Of a DNA stretch of 64,000 nt, positions 55,293-62,720 are shown piece after piece. Under the pieces are notes generated by a model that was not told the origin of the DNA, ran no database searches, and saw nothing but the letters and a program-made list of their open reading frames with translations. Positions within the stretch are counted from its first letter, which is position 1. Every line of letters starts with the position of its first letter. The stretch covers positions 1-64,000 of the forward strand of contig CAMAQM010000007.1 in assembly GCA_945860545.1 (NCBI GenBank). Reading direction: 5' to 3'. Made by a program: the position numbers and the translations under genes. This DNA comes from Bifidobacterium breve (GTDB lineage Bacteria; Actinomycetota; Acidimicrobiia; Acidimicrobiales; Acidimicrobilacustridaceae).

Positions 55293-56303
55293 GTGAGTTC
55301 GCCATCCCCTGACGATCGACTGTGGGCGTCCCAGGACCTCCCCCTCCGAGACGGAGATCACGGTGAGGCGGTGCGGGACCTCCAGCGTCGTCTGGTCAGC
55401 CTCGGCCTGACCCCCGGGCTCGACGGCACGTTCTGTGAGCACACCGTGACCGCAGTGGCGGCGTTTCAGGCGTCACGCGGTTTGTTGGACAGTGGAATCT
55501 GCGATCAGGCCACCTGGAATGCCGTGATTGAGGCCGGTCACCGCCTCGGGGACCGGCTCCTGTACCTGTCGCGGCCAATGCTCCGGGGCGAGGATGTGAC
55601 CGCCCTGCAGCGTCGCCTCGGCGGTCTGGGGTTCGACGCCGGCCGGGTTGACGGCATTTTCGGGCCCGACACCGACGCTGCATTACGGGAATTTCAGCGC
55701 AACGCCGGCCTCAGCGTGGACGGCGTGTGCGGTCCTACGACATTGATGGACCTCGAGAGGTTCGCCAACCGGATCAGCGAACCTGCCGCCGTGGCCGGTG
55801 TGCGCGAACGCGAGAAACTCCGCTCCGGCCCGCGGGGTCTCGATCAGCGCACGGTCGTCATTGCCCACGCCGGAGGCCTCGACGCCATTGCCCACGCCGC
55901 CGCCCGGGCGCTGTCGGACACCGGTGCTGAGACGGTGGTCCTCCAGCACCACGACCCCTCGGCACTCGCCGATCAGGCCAACACCCTCCGCTGCGACCTG
56001 CTCGTTGACCTCGAGGTGGGCGACCCACCGTGTTGGTGCGCGTTCTACCAGTCAGGTGACTTCGAATCCTCTGGCGGCCGGCGTCTCGCCGAGCTGTTGA
56101 CGAGCGCCCTTGCCGACATCGGCCTGAACCCCGGTCCGAGCCGAGGTCTGCGCCTCACGTTGTTGCGCGAGACGCGCATGCCCGCCGTCGTCGTCCACCT
56201 CGGCCCGGTTGATCGGGTCGTCACCGACCCGACGTCAATCACCGAGGCCTGCACCCGGGCGGTTGCCGACTGGGCCAGGGAGCCGCTCGCACCCGAACAC
56301 TGA
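55293..56303 (+). CDS. cwlM: CwlM-like peptidoglycan-binding protein with degenerate amidase domain
   Basis: A 336-residue homologue of mycobacterial CwlM (Rv3915), placed after trxB-trxA as there. It has no signal peptide. Two peptidoglycan-binding repeats come first: VRDLQRRLVSLGLTPGLDGTF (residues 28-48) and VTALQRRLGGLGFDAGRVDGIFGPDT (about 101-126). The amidase-3 domain (185-336) lacks the metal-binding DPGHGG and SIHAN motifs: IAHAGGLDA and DLLVDLEVGDP stand in their place. It is therefore unlikely to cut peptidoglycan. CwlM in mycobacteria is a cytoplasmic activator of MurA controlled by the kinase PknB, and a kinase gene lies 3 kb upstream here. Confidence 0.85.
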   Translation: MSSPSPDDRLWASQDLPLRDGDHGEAVRDLQRRLVSLGLTPGLDGTFCEHTVTAVAAFQASRGLLDSGICDQATWNAVIEAGHRLGDRLLYLSRPMLRGEDVTALQRRLGGLGFDAGRVDGIFGPDTDAALREFQRNAGLSVDGVCGPTTLMDLERFANRISEPAAVAGVREREKLRSGPRGLDQRTVVIAHAGGLDAIAHAAARALSDTGAETVVLQHHDPSALADQANTLRCDLLVDLEVGDPPCWCAFYQSGDFESSGGRRLAELLTSALADIGLNPGPSRGLRLTLLRETRMPAVVVHLGPVDRVVTDPTSITEACTRAVADWAREPLAPEH

Positions 56304-56497
56304 GCGCGAACCCGGTTCTGGTCCGACGACGGCGACGTTGTATCGGCCGACTGGGTTTCCCCGCCCCTCGGGGTCGCCGTCGGGATCGGATCCATGACGG
56401 GTTCGTCTCGATCGCATCCGACGATGCAGGTCGACCACGTCCGCACCTGAGGTCGAGGGTTACCGGGAGAGACGTGAAGTTGAGGTTGACCACAGGT

Positions 56498-56530
56498 TCT
56501 TCCACAAGCTGTGGAGAAACCCGTCGTTGT
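56498..56530. promoter_or_regulatory. DnaA-box-like site in the cwlM-parB gap
   Basis: The 271-bp gap between convergent cwlM and parB holds no gene. It contains TGTGGAGAA (56510-56518), one base off the reverse DnaA box, within a palindrome-like TTCCACAagcTGTGGAG, with further TTGTGGG and CCACA words nearby. It may be a DnaA-binding or chromosome-structure site, or part of a terminator. Confidence 0.3.
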
Positions 56531-56574
56531 GGGTTGACGAGTTCGCCACAAGGGACCCGGCGTGCCACAAACAC

Positions 56575-57477
56575 CTAAATTTCAGGGGATTCCGTCTCTC
56601 TCCCGGACACCATGACCCGGTAGATGCGTTCGAGGTCGTCAAGGTTGGCGAACTGGACCGTGACCTTTCCACCCTTGCCGGTGAGTCCAACCCTCACGCG
56701 CGTGTCGAGGTACTCCGACAGCAGGTGCTCGAGTTCGAGCAGGGCCGCCGGCCGGTTCCCCGGGGCGGGGTCCCCTGCGGGACTGTCGGGGTCACCGGCA
56801 TAGCGGGCCGCCACGAGGCGTCGAACGGCGTCCTCGGTCTCACGAACGGTGAGGCCCTCATCGACCACCCGGGTCGCAAGCATCTCCTGTTCCTCAACGC
56901 TCTCGAGCGCCAGGATGGCCCGGGCGTGACCGGCGGTGAGACGGCGTTCGGTGAGCAGTTGCTGCACCGATGGCGGCAGCGCCAGAAGTCGGAGGGTGTT
57001 GGCGACCGTTGACCGGCTGCGACCAACGGCGACGGAGACGTCCTCCTGGGTCAGCGAGAACTCCTCCATCAGCTGGCGGTATCCCGCTCCCTCCTCAAGA
57101 GGGTTCAGGTCCTCTCGAAGCAGGTTCTCGACCAGCGCTTCTTGTAGCGATCGGTGATCGTCCACCGTCCGCACCAGCGCCGGGATGACCTCCAGGCCAG
57201 CGATCTGTGAGGCCCTCCACCGGCGCTCCCCAGCGATCAATTCGAAGGATTCCGGCCCCACCTGACGTACCAAAATGGGTTGGAGAACGCCAATTTCCCC
57301 CACTGAGGCCGCAAGTGACGCGAGGGCTTCGTCGTCGAATTCGACCCGTGGCTGGTAGGGATTCGCCGTGATCTGGGCCACGGGAAGCTCCCTGAGTTCC
57401 GTGCCTTCAGGCGCCGTGACGGGTGCATCCGGCAACAGAGCGCTCAAACCCTTACCCAATCCGCTCCGGCGTACCAT
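56575..57477 (-). CDS. parB: Chromosome-partitioning protein ParB
   Basis: A 300-residue CTP-dependent DNA clamp. The N terminus MVRRSGLGKGLSALLPD is typical. Box I/CTP motif GERRWRASQIAGL and the ENLLREDLNPLEEGAGYRQL region are intact, followed by a helix-turn-helix LTQEDVSVAVGRSRSTVANTLRLLALP for parS. The C-terminal dimerisation domain ends ...RVMVSGRETESPEI. Its start overlaps the parA end by 26 bases. The likely targets are the two perfect parS sites at 58442 and 58562. Confidence 0.97.
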   Translation of the reverse strand: MVRRSGLGKGLSALLPDAPVTAPEGTELRELPVAQITANPYQPRVEFDDEALASLAASVGEIGVLQPILVRQVGPESFELIAGERRWRASQIAGLEVIPALVRTVDDHRSLQEALVENLLREDLNPLEEGAGYRQLMEEFSLTQEDVSVAVGRSRSTVANTLRLLALPPSVQQLLTERRLTAGHARAILALESVEEQEMLATRVVDEGLTVRETEDAVRRLVAARYAGDPDSPAGDPAPGNRPAALLELEHLLSEYLDTRVRVGLTGKGGKVTVQFANLDDLERIYRVMVSGRETESPEI

Positions 57478-58408
57478 TGCTCACCTCCTTGGCGAGTTCC
57501 CGGTAGGCGACGGCCCCCCGGGCTGTGGGGTCAAACGTGGTGATGGGCTGGCCGTAGGACGGCGCCTCGGAGAGACGCACCGTTCGGGGGATCACGGTCT
57601 GGCACACCTTCTCCCCGAAATGGTTCCGAACCTCCTCAACGACCTGGCTTGCGAGCCTCGTGCGCCCATCAAACATGACGAGAACCACCGCACTGATCTC
57701 CAGGGTCGGATTCAGGTTCCGCTTCACCAGATCCACGTTGCCCAGCAGTTGCCCCAGGCCCTCAAGGGCGTAGTACTCGCACTGCAGGGGCACGAGCACC
57801 TCCGATGCCGCAGCAAAGGCGTTAATCGTCAGGAGGCCCAGAGAGGGCGGGCAGTCGATGATCACGAAGTCGTAGTCATCCCGGACCGCCGCCAGAGCGG
57901 TGCGCAGCCGGTGTTCCCGGCTGAATGCCGGCACCAACTCGATCTCGGCACCCGCAAGGTCGAGATTCGACGGGGCCACGAACAGTCCCTCGACCGAGGT
58001 TGGCTGGATGCACTCGGCCAGCGGAACGTCGTGCAACAAGACGTCGTAGACCGTGGCCGACAACTGCCGGATGTCGACCCCCAGGCCAGTTCCGGCGTTG
58101 CCCTGAGGGTCGAGGTCCACCACGAGTGTGCGAAAACCTTGCTCGGCGAGGCTGGCAGCCACGTTCACCGCCGTGGTGGTCTTGCCCACACCGCCCTTTT
58201 GGTTGGCGATGGCAATGATTCGGGGAAGGGTCCGTCCGGCGCCCACCTGATAGGAGGGGCTTTGCGGACCGTCCAGCCCGGATTCCGGGGGGGACGACTC
58301 AGCAGAATCGGCCCCCGAGGCCACATCCGGCCCGCCCTCAACTCCCTCACCGACTCCGGAATCGGCCTCTACTGGCCGGTCCTCGTCCCCCACACCTTGC
58401 GAATCCAC
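57452..58408 (-). CDS. parA: Chromosome-partitioning ATPase ParA (Soj)
   Basis: A 318-residue Walker-type ATPase from GTG 58408 (GGGAG seven bases upstream). The deviant Walker A QKGGVGKTTTAVN is at residues 70-82, with VDLDPQGNAGTGLGV and DYDFVIIDCPPSLG following. It has an unusual acidic Gly/Ser/Pro-rich N-terminal extension of about 60 residues, as in some Actinobacteria. It drives segregation of the ParB-parS complex. The gene order parA-parB is canonical, with overlapping ends. Confidence 0.97.
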   Translation of the reverse strand: MDSQGVGDEDRPVEADSGVGEGVEGGPDVASGADSAESSPPESGLDGPQSPSYQVGAGRTLPRIIAIANQKGGVGKTTTAVNVAASLAEQGFRTLVVDLDPQGNAGTGLGVDIRQLSATVYDVLLHDVPLAECIQPTSVEGLFVAPSNLDLAGAEIELVPAFSREHRLRTALAAVRDDYDFVIIDCPPSLGLLTINAFAAASEVLVPLQCEYYALEGLGQLLGNVDLVKRNLNPTLEISAVVLVMFDGRTRLASQVVEEVRNHFGEKVCQTVIPRTVRLSEAPSYGQPITTFDPTARGAVAYRELAKEVSNGTPERIG

Positions 58409-58441
58409 CCGTCATCTCCCTTGCTCAGAACCCAGCCCTCG

Positions 58442-58457
58442 TGTTTCACGTGAAACA
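58442..58457. promoter_or_regulatory. parS site 1
   Basis: A perfect consensus centromere site TGTTTCACGTGAAACA, 33 bases upstream of the parA start. Flanks extend the palindrome to 18 bases (g...c). Confidence 0.97.
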
Positions 58458-58561
58458 CGACGACCGCCGGACCAGGCCCTGAGAGAGCCTCGTCATGGCC
58501 GGCGGCGCAGACTAGCGCGGAGCGATCCAGTGCGGCGAGGGGATACACGGTCGGCGGTGAC

Positions 58562-58577
58562 TGTTTCACGTGAAACA
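58562..58577. promoter_or_regulatory. parS site 2
   Basis: A second perfect TGTTTCACGTGAAACA, exactly 120 bases from site 1, near the 3' end of rsmG. It is also an 18-base palindrome (c...g). Confidence 0.97.
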
Positions 58578-58623
58578 GTTGTTGATGGCGGATCTCGACC
58601 CGGAACCTCAGGGGTCCTGGAGC

Positions 58624-59322
58624 TCAGAACAGCGGTCGTTTGGCGGGAAGGCCGATCCGGCGAGGGAACTCCTCTGGCGTCGACTGGCGGCTGCGACACA
58701 CCATGACGCCATCCTGGACGCCGAGTGGTTCAACGCCCAGCCCGGAGAGTGCGACAGCCGGCCAACGCTCGCCCTCGCTTCCCGGGGGTTCACTGACCAC
58801 CAACAGGCCCTCCTCGACCAGTAGTGGCGCGCCGCACTCGGCAACGACGGCTGGCTGACCGAAACTGCGAGCCGTGACGACCGCACAGGCATTCCTCAGC
58901 GACAGGTCTCTGCCCAGCGCTTCCGCCCGAACGGTACGGACCTCAACCCGATCCGCAAGGCCCAGTACTCCAACGGCCTCGGCGAGGACCACCGTCCGCC
59001 GTTCCATGGCGTCGACAAGAATCCACTCCGAGTCGGGGAGGACCACCGCCAGCACCAGGCCCGGCAGTCCGGCGCCCGAACCGAGATCGACCCCGATAGT
59101 GAGGCCGGTGGCGATGAACGCCTCCGACACCGGGTCAACGAAGCGCAAGGCGTGACGGATGTGGTCGGCCACGTCCCCAGGACCGGTAAAACCCAGTTTC
59201 CGGGCGCGACCCAGGACCTCGTTGAGGCCCGGATCGGACTCGACGACCTCCCGGTCCACCATCTTCATGGGCGGGAAAGTACCAGCAGGGGCGACGTCAC
59301 GGACCCGCACAACCCTCGCCAC
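58624..59322 (-). CDS. rsmG: 16S rRNA (guanine527-N7)-methyltransferase
   Basis: A 232-residue GidB family methyltransferase acting on 16S rRNA G527. SAM motif GVDLGSGAGLPGLVLAV is at residues 77-93, followed by WILVDAMERRTVVLAEAVGVLGL and VVTARSFGQPAVVAECGAPLL. GTG 59322 is the longest start; ATG 59268 and ATG 59262 would shorten the N terminus by 18-20 residues. It lies between jag and the parS sites, as in the standard origin-proximal order. Confidence 0.94.
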   Translation of the reverse strand: MARVVRVRDVAPAGTFPPMKMVDREVVESDPGLNEVLGRARKLGFTGPGDVADHIRHALRFVDPVSEAFIATGLTIGVDLGSGAGLPGLVLAVVLPDSEWILVDAMERRTVVLAEAVGVLGLADRVEVRTVRAEALGRDLSLRNACAVVTARSFGQPAVVAECGAPLLVEEGLLVVSEPPGSEGERWPAVALSGLGVEPLGVQDGVMVCRSRQSTPEEFPRRIGLPAKRPLF

Positions 59323-59361
59323 ACCAACCCGGGGTTGAGCAGGGTGGGTTCAGGGAACGTC

Positions 59362-60279
59362 TCAGTCGGGAAGAACCACGACGCGACGCCGGCGATCCTC
59401 GCCTTCGGAAGCCGTGCGAACACCTTCCACGTCAGTGAGGGCGTCGTGCACGACCTTGCGGTCGGGCGGGGACATCGGCTCGAGCATCTTGGGTGTCCCC
59501 GTGCTCTTGACGTCCTCGGCGACCTGAAGGGCGAACCGGGTCAGTGCCTCGGCCCGACGCTTGCGATATCCCGAGACATCGAGCCGGACCCGACCCTGGT
59601 GCGGACCAGCCAACTGGCGCTGGGCAACGGTCCTGGCGAGCTCCTGCACCGCCGCCAACGTCTGGCCCTTCGGACCGATCAGCAGCCCCAGATCCTCACC
59701 CTCGATGCGGATCTCGACGATCTCGTCGTCGACTTTCTCGCTGGAGACCTCACCACTGAGCCCGAAGGCCTCAACGAGGCCGTCGAGGAACTCCTCCATG
59801 ACCTCTACCTGCTGCTCAAGTGTGACTTCTTCCACTTTCTCACCGTCCTTGTCCACTGCCGGTCGCTCGTCAACCGATCCATTCCGACGCCGTGACGATC
59901 CGCCCCGTGCCCCCCGGCCACGACTGGGGGGCGAAGCGTCGCCCTTTGTTACATCTGAGCCACCGACGTCACCATTTGCCTCTGGGGTGGCCTCCACGCC
60001 AGATTCGCTGGTTGCCCCGGAGCCTGCCCCAGATCGGCTGCGTTGTCCACGCCCGCCGCCATCTCCACGTCGGGTCCGGCGCCGCTCGACCTTGGCGCGG
60101 GGTTGGGTGGGACGAACGCGGGCACGAACACGGGCCTCCCGTCGGACCATGCCGAACAGGCCGGCCTTGGGTTCCTCGACGACCTCGAACTCGGCGTCCT
60201 GATCATCGACACCGAGTTCATCAAGGGCACGCTCTTTGGCTTCTTCGACCGTACGACCGGTTGTTTCAACCCATTCCAC
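59362..60279 (-). CDS. jag: Jag/KhpB RNA-binding protein
   Basis: A 305-residue protein with a Jag-N domain (MEWVETTGRTVEEAKERALDELG), a long Arg/Gly/Ser-rich linker (residues about 70-150), a KH domain with LLIGPKGQTLAAVQELA, and a C-terminal R3H domain with DVSGYRKRRAEALTRFA and SPPDRKVVHDALTDVEGV. It binds RNA and in other bacteria works with KhpA and yidC in cell division and envelope control. GTG 60279 is the start, three bases after the yidC stop. The linker is longer than usual. Confidence 0.94.
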   Translation of the reverse strand: MEWVETTGRTVEEAKERALDELGVDDQDAEFEVVEEPKAGLFGMVRREARVRARVRPTQPRAKVERRRTRRGDGGGRGQRSRSGAGSGATSESGVEATPEANGDVGGSDVTKGDASPPSRGRGARGGSSRRRNGSVDERPAVDKDGEKVEEVTLEQQVEVMEEFLDGLVEAFGLSGEVSSEKVDDEIVEIRIEGEDLGLLIGPKGQTLAAVQELARTVAQRQLAGPHQGRVRLDVSGYRKRRAEALTRFALQVAEDVKSTGTPKMLEPMSPPDRKVVHDALTDVEGVRTASEGEDRRRRVVVLPD

Positions 60280-60282
60280 GCG

Positions 60283-61440
60283 TCATGACCTCTTCTTCTT
60301 GCGCCCACGAGGCTGAACGGACGGGGCGGGCGGTGCCCCTCGAGATGGTCGCCGAGCCTTGTTCCCTGAGGCTTTCTTCCCAGAGGGCTTGGTGCCCCCT
60401 GACGTCCTCGAGGGTCCACCGGTCCGGGCCTTGGGTGGTCGACCACCTGCGCCTTCAGCACCTGTTGAACCATTTGTTTCCTTGTCACCCTTGGGTGACC
60501 GGCCGCGATTGCGGCTTTTCTGCTTCCCACCGTCACTCGCGGCACTCTCAGTGGTTTCCTCTGCGGTGGTCAGCACAGCTGCCGCCTTCCCACCGGATTC
60601 CCTGGCCCGCTTGGTGTCGATGTCCTCGCCGCGCTGGATGCCGTAGATCTTCCTCGTGATGAACCACTGCTGGCCCACCCGATACATGTTCGACACCGCG
60701 AAGTAGATGATGAGACCGCCAGGGAGCGTGAAGCTGAAGATCGGCAACATGATCGGGAGGATCTTCATGATCATCTGCTGCTGACTGTTGACCTGCCCCT
60801 TGGGGACCCGGCCCTGGATCTGACGCTGCTGCACGAACCCGGTCACGGCGACGACGAGGATGAGCAGGGCGTAGGGAATGAACGCCACCACCGACTCGCC
60901 AAGGACCTTCTGCGGGGAAGCGGCGAGGTCGATACCAAAAGCCCGCATCTCGTTGGTCTGGGACAACGATCGGTACATGTCCGTGTCGGGACTCAGGTAC
61001 GCCGGGTCGAAGTTCCGAAGCCATTCGGGGGGTTTGGAGGGGGAGCCCGTGTCGAATCCGCCTGACACCCAACCCGGGAAGTAGCCGACTTCGCTGATCC
61101 GACGGGTCAGGCCCCGCAGGACGGTGTACAACACGATGAAGACCGGCGCCTGCACCAACAAGGGAAGACAACCACCGACGGGGTTGATCTGGTTCTCCCG
61201 GTAAACCGCCATCAACTCCTCGTTGAGTTTCTGGCGGTCGTCCTTGTACTGCGCCTGAATCTTGCGGATCTCGGGTTGCAGTTGCTGCATCATCATCATC
61301 GACCGGGTGCCCTTGAGGGTCAACGGAGTGACGATGACCATGACGACGAGGGTCAACAAGACAATGCTGATCCCATAGTTCGGGATCACCGAGTAGAAAA
61401 AGGCCATCAGGGCGGCCATGGCGTCAAATAGCCACTGCAT
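60283..61440 (-). CDS. yidC: Membrane protein insertase YidC
   Basis: A 385-residue Oxa1-family insertase. The first helix is followed by LTLVVMVIVTPLTLKGTRSMMMMQQLQPEIRKIQAQYKDDRQKLNEELM (key regions), the conserved hairpin that contacts substrates, then NPVGGCLPLLVQAPVFIVLYTVLRGL and three further helices. The C-terminal 110 residues are a basic, Gly/Ser/Pro/Lys/Arg-rich tail ending RGRKKKRS, likely ribosome-binding. Its start overlaps the yidD stop (TGATG). Confidence 0.96.
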   Translation of the reverse strand: MQWLFDAMAALMAFFYSVIPNYGISIVLLTLVVMVIVTPLTLKGTRSMMMMQQLQPEIRKIQAQYKDDRQKLNEELMAVYRENQINPVGGCLPLLVQAPVFIVLYTVLRGLTRRISEVGYFPGWVSGGFDTGSPSKPPEWLRNFDPAYLSPDTDMYRSLSQTNEMRAFGIDLAASPQKVLGESVVAFIPYALLILVVAVTGFVQQRQIQGRVPKGQVNSQQQMIMKILPIMLPIFSFTLPGGLIIYFAVSNMYRVGQQWFITRKIYGIQRGEDIDTKRARESGGKAAAVLTTAEETTESAASDGGKQKSRNRGRSPKGDKETNGSTGAEGAGGRPPKARTGGPSRTSGGTKPSGKKASGNKARRPSRGAPPAPSVQPRGRKKKRS

Positions 61441-61784
61441 CAGTGCTTCCCTCCCGGGCTGTGGTGGTGGCAGTCCTCACCGTCGTGGGTTGCGACACCG
61501 GCTCTAGGGGGAACCGGGTCCCAGCCGGACCCTCCCCATGGATGACACCGACCGATTCTGCGGATCGCCAACCACGACCCACGGAAGAAACCGCGCTGTT
61601 CAAGGGCGTCGAGGGCGTAACTCGAGCACGTCGGAACGTACCGACACGGGGACGGCCGGCCGGCGAACAGCGCCTGGTACAGCTTCACCATCCGATGAAC
61701 CGCCCGGGCCCCAAGTGACATCGGTGGTTGTCCGGTCATCTCGAGCGGGCGCACGTCGGCGGCGGGAGTTGGTCCTTCAGGCAT
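61440..61784 (-). CDS. yidD: Membrane protein insertion efficiency factor YidD
   Basis: A 114-residue YidD. The conserved core [51 protein letters not shown] (in outline) holds the three Cys of the family (CRYVPTCS and GRCHPW). ATG 61784 overlaps the rnpA end by eight bases; ATG 61739 starts closer to the core. It sits between rnpA and yidC in the standard order and helps insertion of membrane proteins. The C terminus is His-rich. Confidence 0.92.
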   Translation of the reverse strand: MPEGPTPAADVRPLEMTGQPPMSLGARAVHRMVKLYQALFAGRPSPCRYVPTCSSYALDALEQRGFFRGSWLAIRRIGRCHPWGGSGWDPVPPRAGVATHDGEDCHHHSPGGKH

Positions 61785-62157
61785 GGGTCGCCCCTTGAGC
61801 GCCAAGCACTCCGAGCGCCCCGTCAAGGGCCTCGCCGAGTTGCATCGCTGACCACTCGCCAGCTGGCGGACGGGCCACGACGAGCCAGGCGCCAGACGCC
61901 AGGCTGCCGTTGGCGACCCGGTCCCCGAGTAGGGCTCGTAGGCGGCGGCGGACCCGATTGCGCATGACGGCTGGCCCCACCGCCCGCGGGATAGCAAAGG
62001 CCACTCGAGGTGGTTCTGCCGGCTGATCAAAGCCCGATATCCCTTTGTTTTCAACGTTTTCAGCCAGGTACACGAGCGTGAGCGGCCCAGAGGAGGCGCG
62101 GCGACCACGTCGAGCCAAGGCGGCGAACGTCGCCCGATCGCGGATGTGCCAGATCAG
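61777..62157 (-). CDS. rnpA: Ribonuclease P protein component (unusual start)
   Basis: About 126 residues, beginning (C)[26 protein letters not shown]. The RNR motif [17 protein letters not shown] and the [11 protein letters not shown] segment identify the RNase P protein subunit. There is no ATG, GTG or TTG near the family N terminus; the first in-frame candidate is CTG 62157, which overlaps the rpmH stop as CTGA. The frame also stays open upstream to ATG 62388, across the whole of rpmH in another frame. It processes tRNA 5' ends with the RNA subunit. Confidence 0.85.
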   Translation of the reverse strand: MIWHIRDRATFAALARRGRRASSGPLTLVYLAENVENKGISGFDQPAEPPRVAFAIPRAVGPAVMRNRVRRRLRALLGDRVANGSLASGAWLVVARPPAGEWSAMQLGEALDGALGVLGAQGATHA

Positions 62158-62288
62158 GCCGATAGTTGGGCACGGCCGCGCTGGCGCCGGGCACGGAGAA
62201 TGCGGCGGCCGGCCTTGGTCGACATGCGGTGACGGAACCCGTGACGACGGGCCCGGCGGCGGGTGTTCGGTTGGTAGGTCCTCTTCAC
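62154..62288 (-). CDS. rpmH: 50S ribosomal protein bL34
   Basis: A 44-residue bL34, [20 protein letters not shown] at the N terminus and RAQLSA at the end, which is the complete family. GTG 62288 is preceded by AGGAGG six bases away. It is the first gene of the rpmH-rnpA-yidD-yidC-jag-rsmG-parA-parB line. A candidate promoter (-35 TTGCCG, -10 TAGCGT) lies at 62422-62451. Confidence 0.95.
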   Translation of the reverse strand: MKRTYQPNTRRRARRHGFRHRMSTKAGRRILRARRQRGRAQLSA

Positions 62289-62421
62289 GAATTGCCTCCT
62301 CGTGCAGTGTGCGAGCACGCTGCTGAATCCTTCGGCCGCCAGCCAGCAGGAATCTGGCGCCAGACGAGGCCTCTCCGACGGGAGCCAAGCTCCGATCGCA
62401 GAGGCGCCCGCGAACCGACTC

Positions 62422-62451
62422 ACGCTAGATGTTGACCGTCCGTCACGGCAA
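62422..62451 (-). promoter_or_regulatory. Candidate rpmH promoter
   Basis: On the minus strand TTGCCG (62446-62451) and TAGCGT (62422-62427) are separated by 18 bases, giving a leader of about 125 bases to rpmH. Assigned by eye only. Confidence 0.35.
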
Positions 62452-62507
62452 CCTGACCGCCGGATCCGGTCGATCCGCGGCGTCACCGTCACCCGTTGAG
62501 ACGTCCC

Positions 62508-62516
62508 TGTGCATAA
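62508..62516 (-). promoter_or_regulatory. DnaA box TTATGCACA
   Basis: TGTGCATAA on the plus strand is the reverse of TTATGCACA, matching the TTATNCACA consensus, in the rpmH-dnaA gap (62289-62720), which holds no gene. Confidence 0.55.
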
Positions 62517-62661
62517 GTCGCGAGCCGGTGCTACGGTCCGCCACCCGGCCCAGAACCAACCGTTGGTGCACCGGACCCACCAGGGTCGTTCGCAACCGAC
62601 ACGTCTTGAGCCGGCTCCGCCAGTCCGGGCGTGCCACAGCACGCTGTCACAGGCCTGACGG

Positions 62662-62670
62662 TTATCCACA
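62662..62670 (+). promoter_or_regulatory. DnaA box TTATCCACA upstream of dnaA
   Basis: A perfect DnaA box 50 bases before the dnaA start, with two weaker reverse half-sites (TGTGGAGGG, TGTGGACCC) just downstream. This arrangement is typical for dnaA autoregulation. The main oriC of Actinobacteria usually lies between dnaA and dnaN, beyond the right edge. Confidence 0.75.
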
Positions 62671-62720
62671 GTTGTGGAGGGTTCTGTGGACCCTCCCCGG
62701 GCGGGAAGGCGTTGCTGCAG

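Noticed and set aside
57925..58218. Plus-strand frame over parA
   Set aside because: Pro/Arg-rich shadow; parA on the minus strand has intact Walker motifs.
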